NCBI GenBank assembly: GCA_007115705.1
Contig: QXEO01000464.1
Coordinates: forward strand, 7,507,004 to 7,571,003
Reading direction: 5' to 3'
Length of the DNA: 64,000 nucleotides
DNA from: Dactylis glomerata
Taxonomy: Eukaryota; Streptophyta; Magnoliopsida; Poales; Poaceae
Part shown: positions 10,036 to 22,262 of the stretch, piece by piece
Position numbering within the stretch: position 1 is the first letter of the stretch
Layout: each line of letters opens with the position of its first letter
Notes under the pieces: generated by a model
Told to the model about the DNA's origin: nothing
Database searches by the model: none
What the model saw: only the letters and a program-made list of their open reading frames with translations
Made by a program: the position numbers and the translations under genes

Positions 10036-11707
10036 TGATGGGGCCGAGTTGATGGTGCCAGGAAACTTGTTGGCTTGTAGTAAATGACCGGCCAGTTGGT
10101 AAACCCCAAGAGAAGGTTTTGATGAATATAGCAGCAAGTTTTCCCTCAGTTAAGAACCAAGGTATATCGATCAGGAGAAAAGCAGGCAATAACAACTGAA
10201 GGTGATGCGGACTGGCTTAGCGGCAGCTTCGGACAATTTATATATGGCGCCTCGTCCAAGCTTTGCTTTGCTAGCTGCAACGTGGAACCTGCACACAACA
10301 CAACCAAGTACTTTGTTCCCAACTTGCGATGAGGTTGTCAATCTCACCGGTTTTCTTGAAACAAAGGTTATGAGTGTATCGAGTGGAAAACAGTAGAAGT
10401 ATGCGAGTAAAGTAAACAGTGCGAGTAAAGTAAACAGGTGATAGCAATATGATGGAAATAGGACCGGGGTCCACAGTTCACTAGTGGTGTCTCTCCATAA
10501 GATAAATAACACATGCTGGGTAAACAAATTACAGTTGGGCAATTGATAGAATAAAGATAAACGTGATATGTCAAGAAGATCACTATGAGATTTACTCTGG
10601 GCATTACAACAAAATACATAGACCGCCATCCAACTGCATCTATGACTAATAATCCACTTGTGGCGAATCAATCCGAGAATTCCACAAGTATTAAGTTGCG
10701 AACAACAGATAATTGCATTAAGCAAAGTGTGTAATGTAAACAAAGCATATGCCCTTGAGCATATGAATGTTGTTTTCTCCCTAGTAGCAACAGCACATCT
10801 ACAACCTTAGAGGTTTCTGTCACTCCCCCAGGTTAAATAGAGGCATGAACCCACTATCGAGCATAAATACCCCTCTTGGAGTCACTAGCAACTACTCGGC
10901 CAAGATAGCTACGAACAACGGAGAGCATGCAAGATCATAAACAACATAGAGATAACAAAAGATATAATTCAGTATAGCAACTCAATCATAACACCAATAT
11001 TCATCGGATCCCAACAAACCAAACATGTAGAATTACATAACGGTGATCTCAATCATTTAGGGCAGCTCATGAGATCTAAACATGAAGCACATGGTGGAGA
11101 TGACAACCATCTAGCTACTGCTATGGACCCATAGTCCAAGGTAGACTACTCACTCATCGCTCCGGAGGCAAGCATGGCGATGAAGAAGACCTCCGGTGGC
11201 GATTCCCCTATCCGACAGGGTGCCGGGAAGAGCTTCTGGACCCTCCCGATCTTCGGGTCGACGGCGGCGGCGGATCGCGATGTGTTCTGGAAAAGTGATC
11301 GGGTCCTTAGGTTTTTCCCGTCGGGGGGTCTTTATAGGGGAAGGGGCGATGTCAGAGGTGGCCCCAGGCCTCCTCACACCATGGCGGCGCGGCCAGGGCC
11401 AGGGCCGCGCCAGCCAGGTGTGAGGGGCCCTGGTGGCCCCTCTCCTTCTCTCATGCGGATGACTGGAAGCTCCCGGACAAAATAAGACTTCAGGAACTTG
11501 TTTCGTCCAATTCCGAGAATATTTCCTGTGTATCACTTCTGAAACACAAAAACAGTAGAAAACAGGGAACTGGCACTGTGGCGACTCGTTAATAGGTTAG
11601 TTCCGGAAAATGCATAAAAGTGCCACTAAGTGTAACGAAACAGTAGGCAAATGGTGTAAAAACAAGCATGGAGCATCAAAAATTATAGATACGTTGGAGA
11701 CGTATCA
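10036..11707 (-). repeat. 3' LTR of Athila-1
   Basis: The 1672 bp repeat matches 22263-23935 at about 98 percent. On the minus strand it begins TGATACGTCTCCAACGTATC and ends GGCCCCATCA. A TATA-like TATAAAG lies on the minus strand near 11328-11334. Confidence 0.95.
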
Positions 11708-11722
11708 AGCATCCCCAGCTTA
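11708..11722 (-). other. Polypurine tract of Athila-1
   Basis: Minus strand AGCTGGGGATGCT lies immediately upstream of the 3' LTR start, where plus-strand DNA synthesis is primed in LTR elements. Confidence 0.7.
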
Positions 11723-13769
11723 ACTCCTGCTCGTCCTCGAGTAGGTAAGTGATAACAAAAGAATAATTTTTGAGGTGACATGCACCTACACAATCTTGAT
11801 CATGTATGTAAGCATTTGTGAGCTGGGATCATAAGAACTTAAAACATGGGCATGAAGATATAATCTTGACAATATGAACTTAACAACCATGTTGTAAACA
11901 TGCAAATGAACACAAACAAAAGATCATAAAAATAAAACAATGAAAGTCAAACGTGTGTTCAAATCATAAGGAAAAACATACAAATGGTTTTCAGCTTGTC
12001 CTTCAAAGAGAGCAAAACATAAATGCATAGGACACCTTCAAGTTTAAAAGGGCGACTAGATACAAATAATTTGAGAACAAGTGAAACCAACAATATGAAT
12101 CAATCAATGAAAACTTTGGGACTGTGCACATTATACTAAGAATGACAACTATGCTCTCTTAATGGTGCATAAAGATAGAAGGTGGTGACTCAACATGAAA
12201 GTAAAAGAAAGGCCATTCGCAAAGGGAAGCAGTGATTGCAAGTTTTATAACCTTCAAAAATTATGGTACTTACCGGCTTTGAGCTCTCATTGCCCCCATC
12301 ATAACCATCTTGAATGGTTAAAGTTAATGCGAGAACAATTATGATGCATATGCCTGACAAATCATAAGTTGAAAACCTCGTGTCCCGTGAATACGAGTAC
12401 CCAAACCTCATGCTACTTTACTTAGAATCCCAAGCAAGGCTCTTGTCATTGTAAATATATGCATATCATTGAGAACCGCCAATGGGGTACCTCCGTGCCC
12501 GATGACATGGAACAAGCCCACATCAAAATGACAGGACAAGCAGACAATGAACACCTCGACATCTCTTTTATTTGCCATTTGTTTAGCTTTTTATTGTGAG
12601 ATGCGTCGTCGAATGTTCACCATGGGTATGCTACAAATTTCCACCATGAATTATGCATGGCTTAGATTAGCGGCCCGGCGTTTCCCTAACACATATACAA
12701 ACTCCATGATCCCCACAAGATTCCCAATTCATTTCACACCGCGGGCATCCATAAACAAAAGATCACAATATCAACTCAAATAAGAAGTGCAATGTTGAAA
12801 GCTTGCCCATGACTGCATGGCTGGGCTAGTCTCCAACTTACAACTTGCAAGCATAACAACTCAACATAAGAGACCACAATGTCAAATTTTTAAGAACAGG
12901 AAAAAGTAAAGTGTGCCTTCCGGTTCGTGAGATCTTTACTGACCGAATTTCGCATAACACTGGTAAGAGTTTAATTTGAAGAGAAAATAAAAGCAAGTCA
13001 AATTTACTTGAAATAGCAAATTGCTAGTAGGTATGTATGGTGGACACTTTGGAAAACTTTGGCTTTTAGGAGTTGGATGCACGAGTAGAGCTCATACTCA
13101 GTACAAGGCGAGGACTAGCAAAAGACTGGGAGCGACCAACTAAGAGAGCAATAATAGCCATAATCATGCAAAGCGACAAAGCGACATTAAAAGAAGCATA
13201 AGATGGCATCAAAAGTCAAAAACTAAATGATCATAGAGGCTATTGGCGACTTTGTAAGAGTCTAACATGTGTGAGCATGCGCCAAGTCAACCCAAATAAA
13301 GCATCAAGGAGAAAACCAAAATAATGCTTCCATACAATAAAAACAACGTATGATTTTTTCAAAGGCTCATTAAGCAATCTCAGTTATTTGAGACAAGTCA
13401 TGTTACAGCAAAACCACTAAGCATACCATCAAAAAGACATCAAGCATGACATGAAAAAGCCTAAGCCACAGTCTACACAAGCTCCTTCTTGTACCACAAT
13501 TTTGCATAAAGCTTTTTCTCTTTTCCAACACCATTTAAAATTTTTAAAGACACCTCTTTTGATGAAAACCAATAAAGATCAGAGGCAAAAATACACCTTG
13601 ATAAACAAATATAAGAAGATCTAAACGCAAATCACGGCGAAAACGAAAACCAAAAGCAGTAGCGGAAAAAGAAGAACACCCGGTGAAATTGTAAGAATGA
13701 AAAACGGAGTGTTCTTTGCAAATGAAAATGAGTACATCTCCTCCAAAGGAAATTTTGAAAGTACAAGGA
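11723..13769 (-). other. 3' non-coding region of Athila-1, distal part
   Basis: There is no coding frame of note. The stretch 12224-13760 aligns, reverse complemented, with 62460-64000 in Athila-2, including the phrase about 12410-12560 against 63660-63800. It is conserved between two elements that have unrelated coding regions. Confidence 0.85.
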
Positions 13770-15938
13770 TGTCGCCTAGAGGGGGGGGTGAATAGGCAAT
13801 TTAAAACTTTTACGAGTGGCTTGACAAATGCGGAATAAAACTAACGTTTAATTTGCCAAGCATACAAAACCTAAACAAACTAGGTTCACCTATGTGCACC
13901 AACAACTTATGCTAGACAAGATAAGCAACTATGAGATAGCAAGATATATATAACTTCAAGCACGAAGGCTATCACAAAGTAAATTGCATAAGTAAAGGAG
14001 CTCGGGTATAGAAATAACCGAGGGACGCGGTGACAAAGATGTATCCCGAAGTTCACACCCTTGCGAGTGCTAATCTCCGTTGGAGCGGTGTGGAGGCACA
14101 AGGCTCCCCAAACGCCACGGAGGCTCACCGTAATCTCCTCGAGCCCTCCCACCAAGATGGAAGACCCGACCACTATGGGACACTTGAGGGCGGTCACCGA
14201 GCCCGTACAAGCTTGGGGCAATCTCCACAACTCAATTGGAGGCTCCCAAGAATCGCCACTGAGGCACCACAAAGCTTGAGAAGATCTCCACAACTTAATT
14301 GGAGGTCCCCAAGTAATTGCCACGGAGGCACCACAAAGCTTGGGAAGATCTCCACAACTTAATTGGAGGTCCCCAAGTAACCACTAAGCCACTAAGCCGT
14401 CTAGGGCTCCTAGAACCCAAGAGTAAAAAGCTCAACGAACTTTCACTACCGAATCTCCGAGGAGAACTCAAACCGATGCACCAAATGCAATGGCAAGAAC
14501 ACACGAAGTGCTCAAATCCTTCTCTCCCAAATCCTACCAAAGCAACAAATGCTATGGAGGGATATGAGAGGAAGAACAAAGGAAGAAATCCACAAAGAAC
14601 TCCAAGATCTAGATCCAATGGGTTCCCCTCACAAAGAGGAGAAAGTGATTGGTGGAAATGTAGATCTAGATCTCCTCTCTCTTTTCCCTCAAAGATATGC
14701 AAGAATCATGGGAGGAATTGAGAGATGGGCAAGCTTTCCAAGGTCAACAATGGAGGGAGAGAGAAGGAAAAATGAGCTAACCCAAGCTTGAAGAAGGGGA
14801 GGGGTATTTATACCCCTCCCGGGATTGTAGCCGTTGCAGAACAGCAGGGCCGGATAATCCGGTCCAAGTTTGGACCGGATAATCCGCCCCCTCTTGAAAA
14901 TGGCTAAGGACCAGAAATTGGCAAAGTGCGCGTCACTCAGATTTAAGGCCGGATTATTGGCCGGATTTTTGTCCAAAACTGGGCCGGATAATCCGCCCAA
15001 GAAAAAAGAGCAACACGAAAACAGCGATAACTTTTGCATCCGGACTCCGTTTTCGATGATCTTGGGCTCGTTGGAATCACCACAATGAGCTCTACAACAT
15101 CATCCATAGAAACATCATAGTCCAACAAAGGAGGATGAAACCAAATGATAAAAGGTTTGACTTAGCTATAAAGATGAACCGGTAAAACCTCCAAACACTA
15201 AAAACGCAATTAGAGTTCCATACAAAATCTGTTTTTGATGAGCTAGAGCTTGTCATGGAAATAACCACAAGCTCTAGAACCTCACATGGATAAAATCCAA
15301 ATAAGAACCAAGAAAGATAATGCCAAGTATGCAAAGGTTTGAGCTCTCTCCGAACAATACGAATAAGTTACTCACTCGAGAGCCCCTCTTGATAGTACGG
15401 CTATCGATCCTAAAACCCGGTCTCCCAAACACTATGAGACCGGTAAGAAAGAAACCCTATCAAGATCATACCTTTGCCTTGCGCCTTCCACTTGAGCTAG
15501 ATAGTGACGATCTTGATCTTCTCAAGTTGGACTACCTTTCTTGATTGCGCTTGCTCGGTGAAGTCTTGCGGATTGCTCCCCCATACTTCACTATGGGAGA
15601 GACACTAGTAGAAATATCTTCACATGTCCATTAACACCAAATGGACACCGAGCTTCAAGCAAATGATATCCTCTATATGCCTATCTTGAACTTGCGCTTC
15701 GACTTGATCAACATTGGACTTCATCTTCTTCCTTCATAATGATGATGTCTTCTATAGGCTCAACTCCCTTGATCATCACATAAACTTCTTTATTTGCATC
15801 TTCTTACAACCTTGAAACCAAGATATGGCTCAAGCGTTGTCTACGGACAAGTCCTACAAATATAACTCGATGCAAACATTAGTCCATAGGGATTGTCATT
15901 AATTACCAAAACCACACATGGGGGCAAATGCTCTTTCA
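13770..15938 (-). repeat. 3' LTR of the nested truncated element, 2169 bp
   Basis: On the minus strand it begins TGAAAGAGCATTTGCCCCC and ends CCCCTCTAGGCGACA, with TG...CA termini. It contains a 64 bp tandem repeat at 14213-14390. Only one copy is present in the window. Confidence 0.85.
14213..14390. repeat. 64 bp tandem repeat within the nested LTR, about 2.8 copies
   Basis: The unit runs from CTTGGGGCAATCTCCACAAC through CTCCCAAG and GGCACCACAAAG. It recurs at about 14213, 14276 and 14340 with few changes, the third copy being cut short. Confidence 0.85.
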
Positions 15939-15953
15939 ATCTGCCCCATTTTG
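15939..15953 (-). other. Polypurine tract of the nested element
   Basis: Minus strand AAAATGGGGCAGAT abuts the LTR start at 15938. Confidence 0.7.
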
Positions 15954-18900
15954 GTAATTGATGACAATCTCTTTGAGAGGGTGTATATAATGAATTTAAA
16001 GGACTAAGATGGTTACACTAACATCAAATACTACAAAAGTATGTGATGTTAGTAGAACCATCATATATAGAGCAAACTCCCCCACAATCTATGCACGTGT
16101 GAATGAACTTGAATTTCATTGCATATATTGCCAACCAATGTTGTTGGTGGAGTTTCCACTATATATACTCAACCATGCAAAGCATGCAAGGCAAATGCTT
16201 AAGAACAAAACAAAAGCGTGAAACCCAATTCCTTTCAAACCCTCGAAACTTCTCCCCCATTGGCATCCATTGCCAAAATGGGTGGAAAGGCTTAGAAGGC
16301 CAATATAGTGAGAGTTCCTCCTCAAGGTGTGCATGGCACACAAAAAAGGTGAAAACACATGCACAAATTTAAGGACAAAAATTTGGAGGAAATCAAACTA
16401 TATTAAGGATCAAAGATTGCAAACAAAAAAAGGATGACATGATGGTTAAACTTCCAACAAATGAAGATAGCAATCAAAAGATCCAAATAGCGAATCAAAT
16501 AAAGATATTATGAGAAGACCAAAACAATGCTCTAAATAATATCAAGAAGCTCCCTAAGGTTTGTGCACAACATATTCCATTTGAATTAAAGTATAAGATG
16601 CACAAACATAGAATCATCACTCCCTCGATATTATTCAAAACATAATGATACCAAGTGACATCAAATACTATGATAACCATAAAATGGTGCTTTAAAATGA
16701 AATGAGGAAGCTCCCCAAGGTACATGCACAAGATAGAATGTTTGCGTTTGAATACAATTTGCACAACATGGAATCCTCACTCTCTCAAGACCATTTAAAA
16801 GGAACCATTAGCAAGAGACCATAGAAAAGAAATCAAGCTTAACACTTGCATCAAGGAAATGGTTGAGCAACAAATAAGGAACCAACATATTAAATGGCTC
16901 AACCAAAGGAATGTGTGATAGGAATGACAAAGCATATTATAAGACTAGTACAAAGATGTACATAGAGCATCCACATAGTCCTCAATGAATGATATTGCTT
17001 AGCATTCCATCCCAACACACAAGGTTTAAAAAAGATATCAAATAAGGAGATATCATCTCTCATATGTATAAGTTTCTAAGTAGACAACATCACAAAGATA
17101 ATTATCACAAAGAAACATATACACATAAAATAGATACAAAGAATAGAACATGATATCCAAACAAGTTCATGCAATATACCAATGAGATTTTTACTTTTAA
17201 AGTATGGCCAAAGGCTCAATTTATCTTATTGCATAATGAAGAACTTCAACCACAAACATGTCAAAGACATCACAAATATCAACAAGGGAAAGAAGATAGT
17301 TGGGATGTTTTGAGAAAAGCAACAAGTATCACGAATAAGTATACCAAAAGAAAGAACTAAATTTGCACTTTCATCAATATTGCACATGTGAGGAACTTGA
17401 GGAATTGATATGCAATAAAATTGCTAGATAGACATATTTGGGAAGGGTGAATCATGAGCATGATTTTATATATTCCCCAAAATATGCACTCATCTCAAAT
17501 TACTCACATTTTCAATAGAGAGGTTTCATTAAGATCTTTGCAAATAAAGATTTTCATGCCATGAAATGACCCACACAAGGTTAGATGCTAGAAAAGTATG
17601 CATGAATAAGATACTTGTTACCGAGATACCATTGGAAGGATGTAGTAGATAGGAGTTCTTCAATAATCCTAGCTTGCCACAAATTATCAACTAGTCACCG
17701 CTTCATGCTTATTATTGAGACAAGCACCAATATATCTCCCATGTACCTAAAACAAATTCAAGTACAATATGGTCCCCAAACTCATTGGGTTCGAAGTAGT
17801 TAGAGACACTACAATATATAGGACAAGCTCCACATAAATATGTGCATATAGATGTGAACTTGAATTTCATGCACATCTTAGCCGATTTAGGATTTATTGG
17901 AGTTTACCCTATATATTGGATCAAAGAAAGCAAAGCATGCCATAGAGTATACATTTATTAAAAATGCATGCACAAGACTTTCAAGAGCCAAAAGAGATAC
18001 ACTTTGGACAAAACACCAAGAAGACCAAGAACTCACACAAAGGTGTGAAGAACTAAAGGTTGTCCAAAATATATCAAGGAATCAACTCAACACAAGATTG
18101 ACTCCAAAGTCCACCAAGTGAACAAAGCAAACGCCAATGAGTATAAAGGATCACTAAAACACATATACCCAATAACTTATCTCATTTTAAGAATATAGAG
18201 CAAAATCAAGAAAAGAGATAACCATTCTCCCAAAGAGAGCAAGGTTCCAACAAACAAACCAAACTCTCCACTCTTTTATGATGGCACACTAAGTACCAAA
18301 AACAAAAAGATTTGTCTTCCAACAAAAACCAATACCAATTGAAATAAGCCACAAGAGTATGTTATAGAAAATATAGGAGAGCTCCCCCAAGATTAGTGCA
18401 TTATTTATGATTTTTCATTTAAATACAAAATGCACACAAATGGGATCATCATCTCAACCTACATTAAGAATAACACAAAACAAGTTCAACAAAATCAAAT
18501 GGAATCACAAGAGTTAAGAAAGACAATGGGAATTTAAAACAAATATATTCCTTGGCAAGAGATAAGGTAATTAAAAGCAATAGCCAATAAAAAGATGATC
18601 AATATATATATATATACCACATGATAGAGTACCAATTGTCCAAGGACAAGAGGTATTTGGAGTTATTAATTTCCCGGTGGTATTTTACACATAAATCCAA
18701 GATCATCTTCACAACAAGAAGCATACGAAAAGGATAAGAATTAAACACCATGCTAAAGAAGATATTCTTGATAGACTCAAATAGTTAAACAATCACGCAA
18801 AGCAATGATTAGGATAACTTGAAGCAAATGGTTTTCCAACTTTGATATAGAATTCCACATTTTAGGAAAACCCTACCAAGAATGTATCTCACAAACAAGA

Positions 18901-19432
18901 TCCAAAACAAGAGCAATAAAACAATTTGGCAAATTGAAACTTGTTTGAGCAAACATGTCACATAGAAGAAAGATAATTTGCAATATCAACACTATGTGAC
19001 ACAACCTCAAATATACACATTTTATTGGTTTGTAGTATGCACAAAGCATATTTCTCCCCCATAATGTGATAAAGCATTTAGTCTCTAAAAAAACCAAATA
19101 ATATAAACAAAGATGCAATAAGGCTCAAACACAAACACACATACATGGTATGCAAACCCACAAGTACATACTTGATTAATCAAAATAAAACAAGTAGGTA
19201 GCACAACATATACCAACACATGCAATGGATCACAACCAACACATGCAAAAGGGGCGAGTAACTTTCAATGTAGATAAGTTGAGTACATGTTACCGCAAGG
19301 AGGAACATTGGATATATGATATAAACAAGATAATCCAATTGACTTGACTTGAGACAATATATTGATGAAGATCCCTTAATTCTTCATGATATAGCCAAGT
19401 CTCCAATGCCCTCCAACAAACACCTATTGATC
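15954..19432 (-). other. Internal non-coding sequence of the nested element
   Basis: The stretch is strongly A-rich on the plus strand with no frame above about 90 codons. Several segments are internally similar: 16070-16170 and 17815-17930 share phrases about GTGAACTTGAATTTCAT, and 16530-16760 and 18370-18440 share AGGAAGCTCCC-like phrases. This suggests old duplications within the region. Confidence 0.6.
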
Positions 19433-19526
19433 AAGTTTTGGTGTGATGGTCCCCAACTAAGTTGGGTCCTAAGAGGTTAGTCACAATAGGCTTGGCCACC
19501 CAAATGGTTCTTTTCTTGGCAAATAC
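19433..19526 (-). pseudogene. Polyprotein fragment of the nested element
   Basis: On the minus strand the frame reads VTNLLGPNLVGDHH after WVAKPI. This resembles the linker just before the protease or integrase part of many plant LTR polyproteins (VTN.xGP..xWVPK). It is about 30 codons long, merges at 19526 with Athila-1 sequence and has no start of its own. Confidence 0.5.
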
Positions 19527-20006
19527 TACTGTAGCAACCTCCCCAAAAGTTCCGTGATCAAAAGAACTCAAAAGAAAGTGATAAAGTGGCAAACACAAAT
19601 ATTGGCAGAAATCAGTCAAAACAAAACAGCTGTCAAAGGCCGAATTTTTGAGGGGTTTTCTGTTGCTCAAATCAAAAAGTGTTCAACTAACGAAAGTTTG
19701 GATATAACCTGGGGCATATGCACAAGAAATAGCAGGTCCAAAAGATATACAGAGAATTTATACGAATTTTTACGGTGCAGCACCGAAAACAGTTTCAGGA
19801 CAGCAACATCCCCAAATCTTTACCTCACTCGAATTAGAGGCTTCTCTTGGCACAAAAACGAAATAAACAAGATAAGGAGCGGTAATTACAGTAGTAATGA
19901 CTTCCAAGACTCAAATAAAAGAAAAAGTACTGAAAATAAAACATTGGGTTATCTCCCAAGAGTGCTTTTCTTTAACGCCTTTGAGCTAGGCGCAGAAAAT
20001 TGCGAA
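19527..20006 (-). other. 3' non-coding region of Athila-1, proximal part
   Basis: It aligns, reverse complemented, with 61576-62067 of Athila-2, including the GGCGTTAAAGAAAAGCACTC region directly after the coding stop. It contains no gene. Confidence 0.85.
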
Positions 20007-20879
20007 TCAAGTAACATCAAGTGATGAAGCATCAAGCTCATAATTTTCTCTAAGAATATAGTCAAAAAGTAATTTCTTCCTTTTCCTAGGGAAGTGTTCC
20101 ACACCTTTCTTGAGTGGGAATTGATATTTGATAGTGTCTTCTCTCATATCAATGATGGCACCTACAGTTCGAAGAAAGGGTCTTCCCAAAATAATAGGAC
20201 ATGAAGCATGGCATTCAATGTCCATAACAAGAAAATCAACGGGAACAAGGTTATTGTTAACCACAATATGAACATCATTAATCCTTCCCAAAGGTTTCTT
20301 CTTAGCAACATCAGCAATAGGAACATCAAAGTAACATTTTTCAAGCGGTGGTAAATCAAGCATGTCATAAATCTTTCTAGGCATGATAGAAATACTAGCA
20401 CCTAGATCACATAAAGCATGGAAATCAAAAGCATTAACATGCATATCAATGATGGGTTCCCAACCATCTTCTAACTTCTTGGGAACAGAGGCTTTTTGCT
20501 TTAACTTTTCATCCCTAATTTTTATGAGAGCATTGGTAATATGCTTAGTAAAAGCAATATTTAAAGAACTAGCATTGGGAGTCAAAGCAAGATTTTGCAA
20601 GAACAAAATAACTTCAGATATATTGCAGCCATCAACATCAAAATCATTAAAAGAAATAGAGATATCATCTCCCACACTCCAAAAAATTTCAGCACTCTTT
20701 TGAGAAAAAGTTTTGGCAGTTTTAGGCTTTTTAACACAAGGAGTGGGAGTTTTCTCTACCCCAATCAAAGTAAGAGGATTGCTAGCATTAGGAGCAACAT
20801 CATTAGAGGTAGTAATGGTACACACCTTCATCTCTCTAGCCATCTCATCTTCTCTTTCCCACCTGGCATGCAATTCCGC
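20007..20879 (-). pseudogene. Athila-1 aspartic protease region (C-terminal half of gag-pro)
   Basis: This stretch continues the gag frame after a TAA at 20880-20882. It reads AELHARWEREDEMAREM at its start, and a central segment has the retroviral-type aspartic protease motif as DLGASISIMP, followed by the ILGRPFL motif of the C-terminal part of the protease fold. DLG instead of D-T/S-G is common in the Athila lineage. The protein ends LDASSLDVT and a stop at 20007. No reverse transcriptase follows. The same C-terminal residues DASSLDVT end the unrelated protein of Athila-2. With no start codon of its own it is probably not expressed separately unless the stop is read through. Confidence 0.85.
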
Positions 20880-22070
20880 TTACAATCTAATATTTTCATC
20901 AATTCCAACTTGAATAGCGTTAGCAGTAGCAAAAACATTGTTCTCTTTCACATCATTAGGCAACACTTTTAATTTCAGAATTTCAACATCATGAGCAAGG
21001 CTATCAACTTTAGAAGCAAGAATATCAATTTTGCCTAACTTTTCCTCAACAGACTTGTTAAAAGCAGTTTGCTTACCGATGAAGTCCTTGAGCATTACCT
21101 CAAGCTCGGAGGGCGCGGCCCTAGTGTTGTTGTAGGAGTTACCATAAGAGTTACCATAACCATTACCATTGGTAGAAGGATACGGCCTATAATTGTTACT
21201 AGCAAAATTGTTCCTATAAGCATTGTTGTTAAAATTATTATTTCTAATGAAATTCACATCAACATGCTCTTCTTGAGCAACCAAGGAGGCTAAAGGAACA
21301 TTATTAGGATCAACATGAGTCCTATCATTAGCAAGCATAGCCATAATGGCATCAATCTTATCATTCAAGGAAGAGGTTTCCTCAACAGAATTTACCTTCT
21401 TACCTTGTGGAGCTCTCTCGGTGTGCCATTCAGAATAATTTACCATCATATTGTCGAGTAGCTTTGTTGCGGCGCCCAAGGTAAGGGACATAAAAGTGCC
21501 TCCAGCAGCTGAATCCAATAGGTTCCTCGAAGAAAAATTCAGTCCTGCATAAAAAGTTTGGACAATCATCCAAGTAGTCAGTCCATGAGTGGGGCAATTC
21601 TTTATCATAGATTTCATTCTTTCCCAAGCTTGAGCAACATGTTCATTATCAAACTGAGTAAATTTCATAATATTGCTACACAGAGATATAATCTTAGCAG
21701 GAGGATAGTATCTACCAATAAAAGCATCCTTACACTTAGCCCATGAATCAATACTATTCTTAGTCAAAGACAGCAACCAATCTTTAGCTTTTCCTCTCAA
21801 AGAAAAAGGAAACAACTTGAGCTTAATAATATCACTTTCTACATCCTTATATTTCTGCATCTCACATAGCTCAACAAAATTGTTGAGATGAGCTGCAGCA
21901 TCTTCAGTACTAGCACCAGAAAATTGCTCTTTCATAACAAGGTTCAACAAAGCAGGCTTAATCTCATAAAAGTTTGCAGCAGGAGCAGGTGGTGCAATAG
22001 GAGTGCAGATAAAATCACTATTGTTCATGCTAGTAAAGTCACACAACTTGGTGTTTTCAGGATTGGCCAT
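20880..22070 (-). CDS. gag: Athila-1 gag (capsid-type protein)
   Basis: A 396-residue frame starts at an ATG at 22068-22070, about 165 bases after the primer binding site. Residues about 60-200 form the retrotransposon gag domain (LKLFPFSLRGKAKDWLLSL, then FIGRYYPPAK and the WERMKSMI region), which would assemble the virus-like particle in the cytoplasm. An Asn/Tyr-rich linker follows (around residues 275-315), then a heptad-like helix near residues 330-370. I see no CCHC zinc knuckle. The frame ends at TAA 20880-20882, but the same frame continues into the protease, so the family protein was probably a longer gag-pro fusion and this stop is a mutation. Confidence 0.9.
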   Translation of the reverse strand: MANPENTKLCDFTSMNNSDFICTPIAPPAPAANFYEIKPALLNLVMKEQFSGASTEDAAAHLNNFVELCEMQKYKDVESDIIKLKLFPFSLRGKAKDWLLSLTKNSIDSWAKCKDAFIGRYYPPAKIISLCSNIMKFTQFDNEHVAQAWERMKSMIKNCPTHGLTTWMIVQTFYAGLNFSSRNLLDSAAGGTFMSLTLGAATKLLDNMMVNYSEWHTERAPQGKKVNSVEETSSLNDKIDAIMAMLANDRTHVDPNNVPLASLVAQEEHVDVNFIRNNNFNNNAYRNNFASNNYRPYPSTNGNGYGNSYGNSYNNTRAAPSELEVMLKDFIGKQTAFNKSVEEKLGKIDILASKVDSLAHDVEILKLKVLPNDVKENNVFATANAIQVGIDENIRL

Positions 22071-22235
22071 TTCAGCAAAACGAAAGTAAACAAATAAAAA
22101 CAGCTACCAAGGATTCTAATTTTTTTGGGTTTTTGATATAAAACGATGCAGGTAAAATAAATAAAGTAAAGCAAAACAATAACAAAGTAACGGATGTGCG
22201 TGCGAAAACTCCCCTCGCAGAAGTCTTCCACTCTT

Positions 22236-22252
22236 CCCCGACAACGGCGCCA
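22236..22252 (-). other. Primer binding site (tRNA-Asp) of Athila-1
   Basis: Minus strand TGGCGCCGTTGTCGGGG begins 10 bases inside the 5' LTR. It is complementary to the 3' end of plant tRNA-Asp (ending CCGGCAACGGCGCCA) with one mismatch. Confidence 0.88.
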
Positions 22253-22262
22253 GAAAACTTGT

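Larger units (their letters stand above)
13770..19526 (-). mobile_element. 5'-truncated LTR retrotransposon nested in Athila-1
   Basis: A complete LTR (13770-15938) is followed, reading rightward, by a polypurine tract and 3.6 kb of AT-rich sequence that ends in a short polyprotein remnant at 19433-19526. There is no second LTR, so the element's 5' half is missing. Comparison with Athila-2 shows that the host sequence equivalent to about 62068-62455 (roughly 390 bp) was lost at this site. The insertion was therefore followed or accompanied by a deletion that removed the 5' LTR side. Superfamily is uncertain. Confidence 0.8.

Noticed and set aside
10171..10743. 190-codon frame in the Athila-1 LTR, repeated at 22479-22970 and 60189-60668
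   Set aside because: It lies wholly in LTR sequence, has no domain, and its ends differ among the three LTRs.
14295..14721. Frames of 134-135 codons on both strands in the nested LTR
   Set aside because: They are generated by the 64 bp tandem repeat and GA-rich sequence; LTRs of this kind are non-coding.
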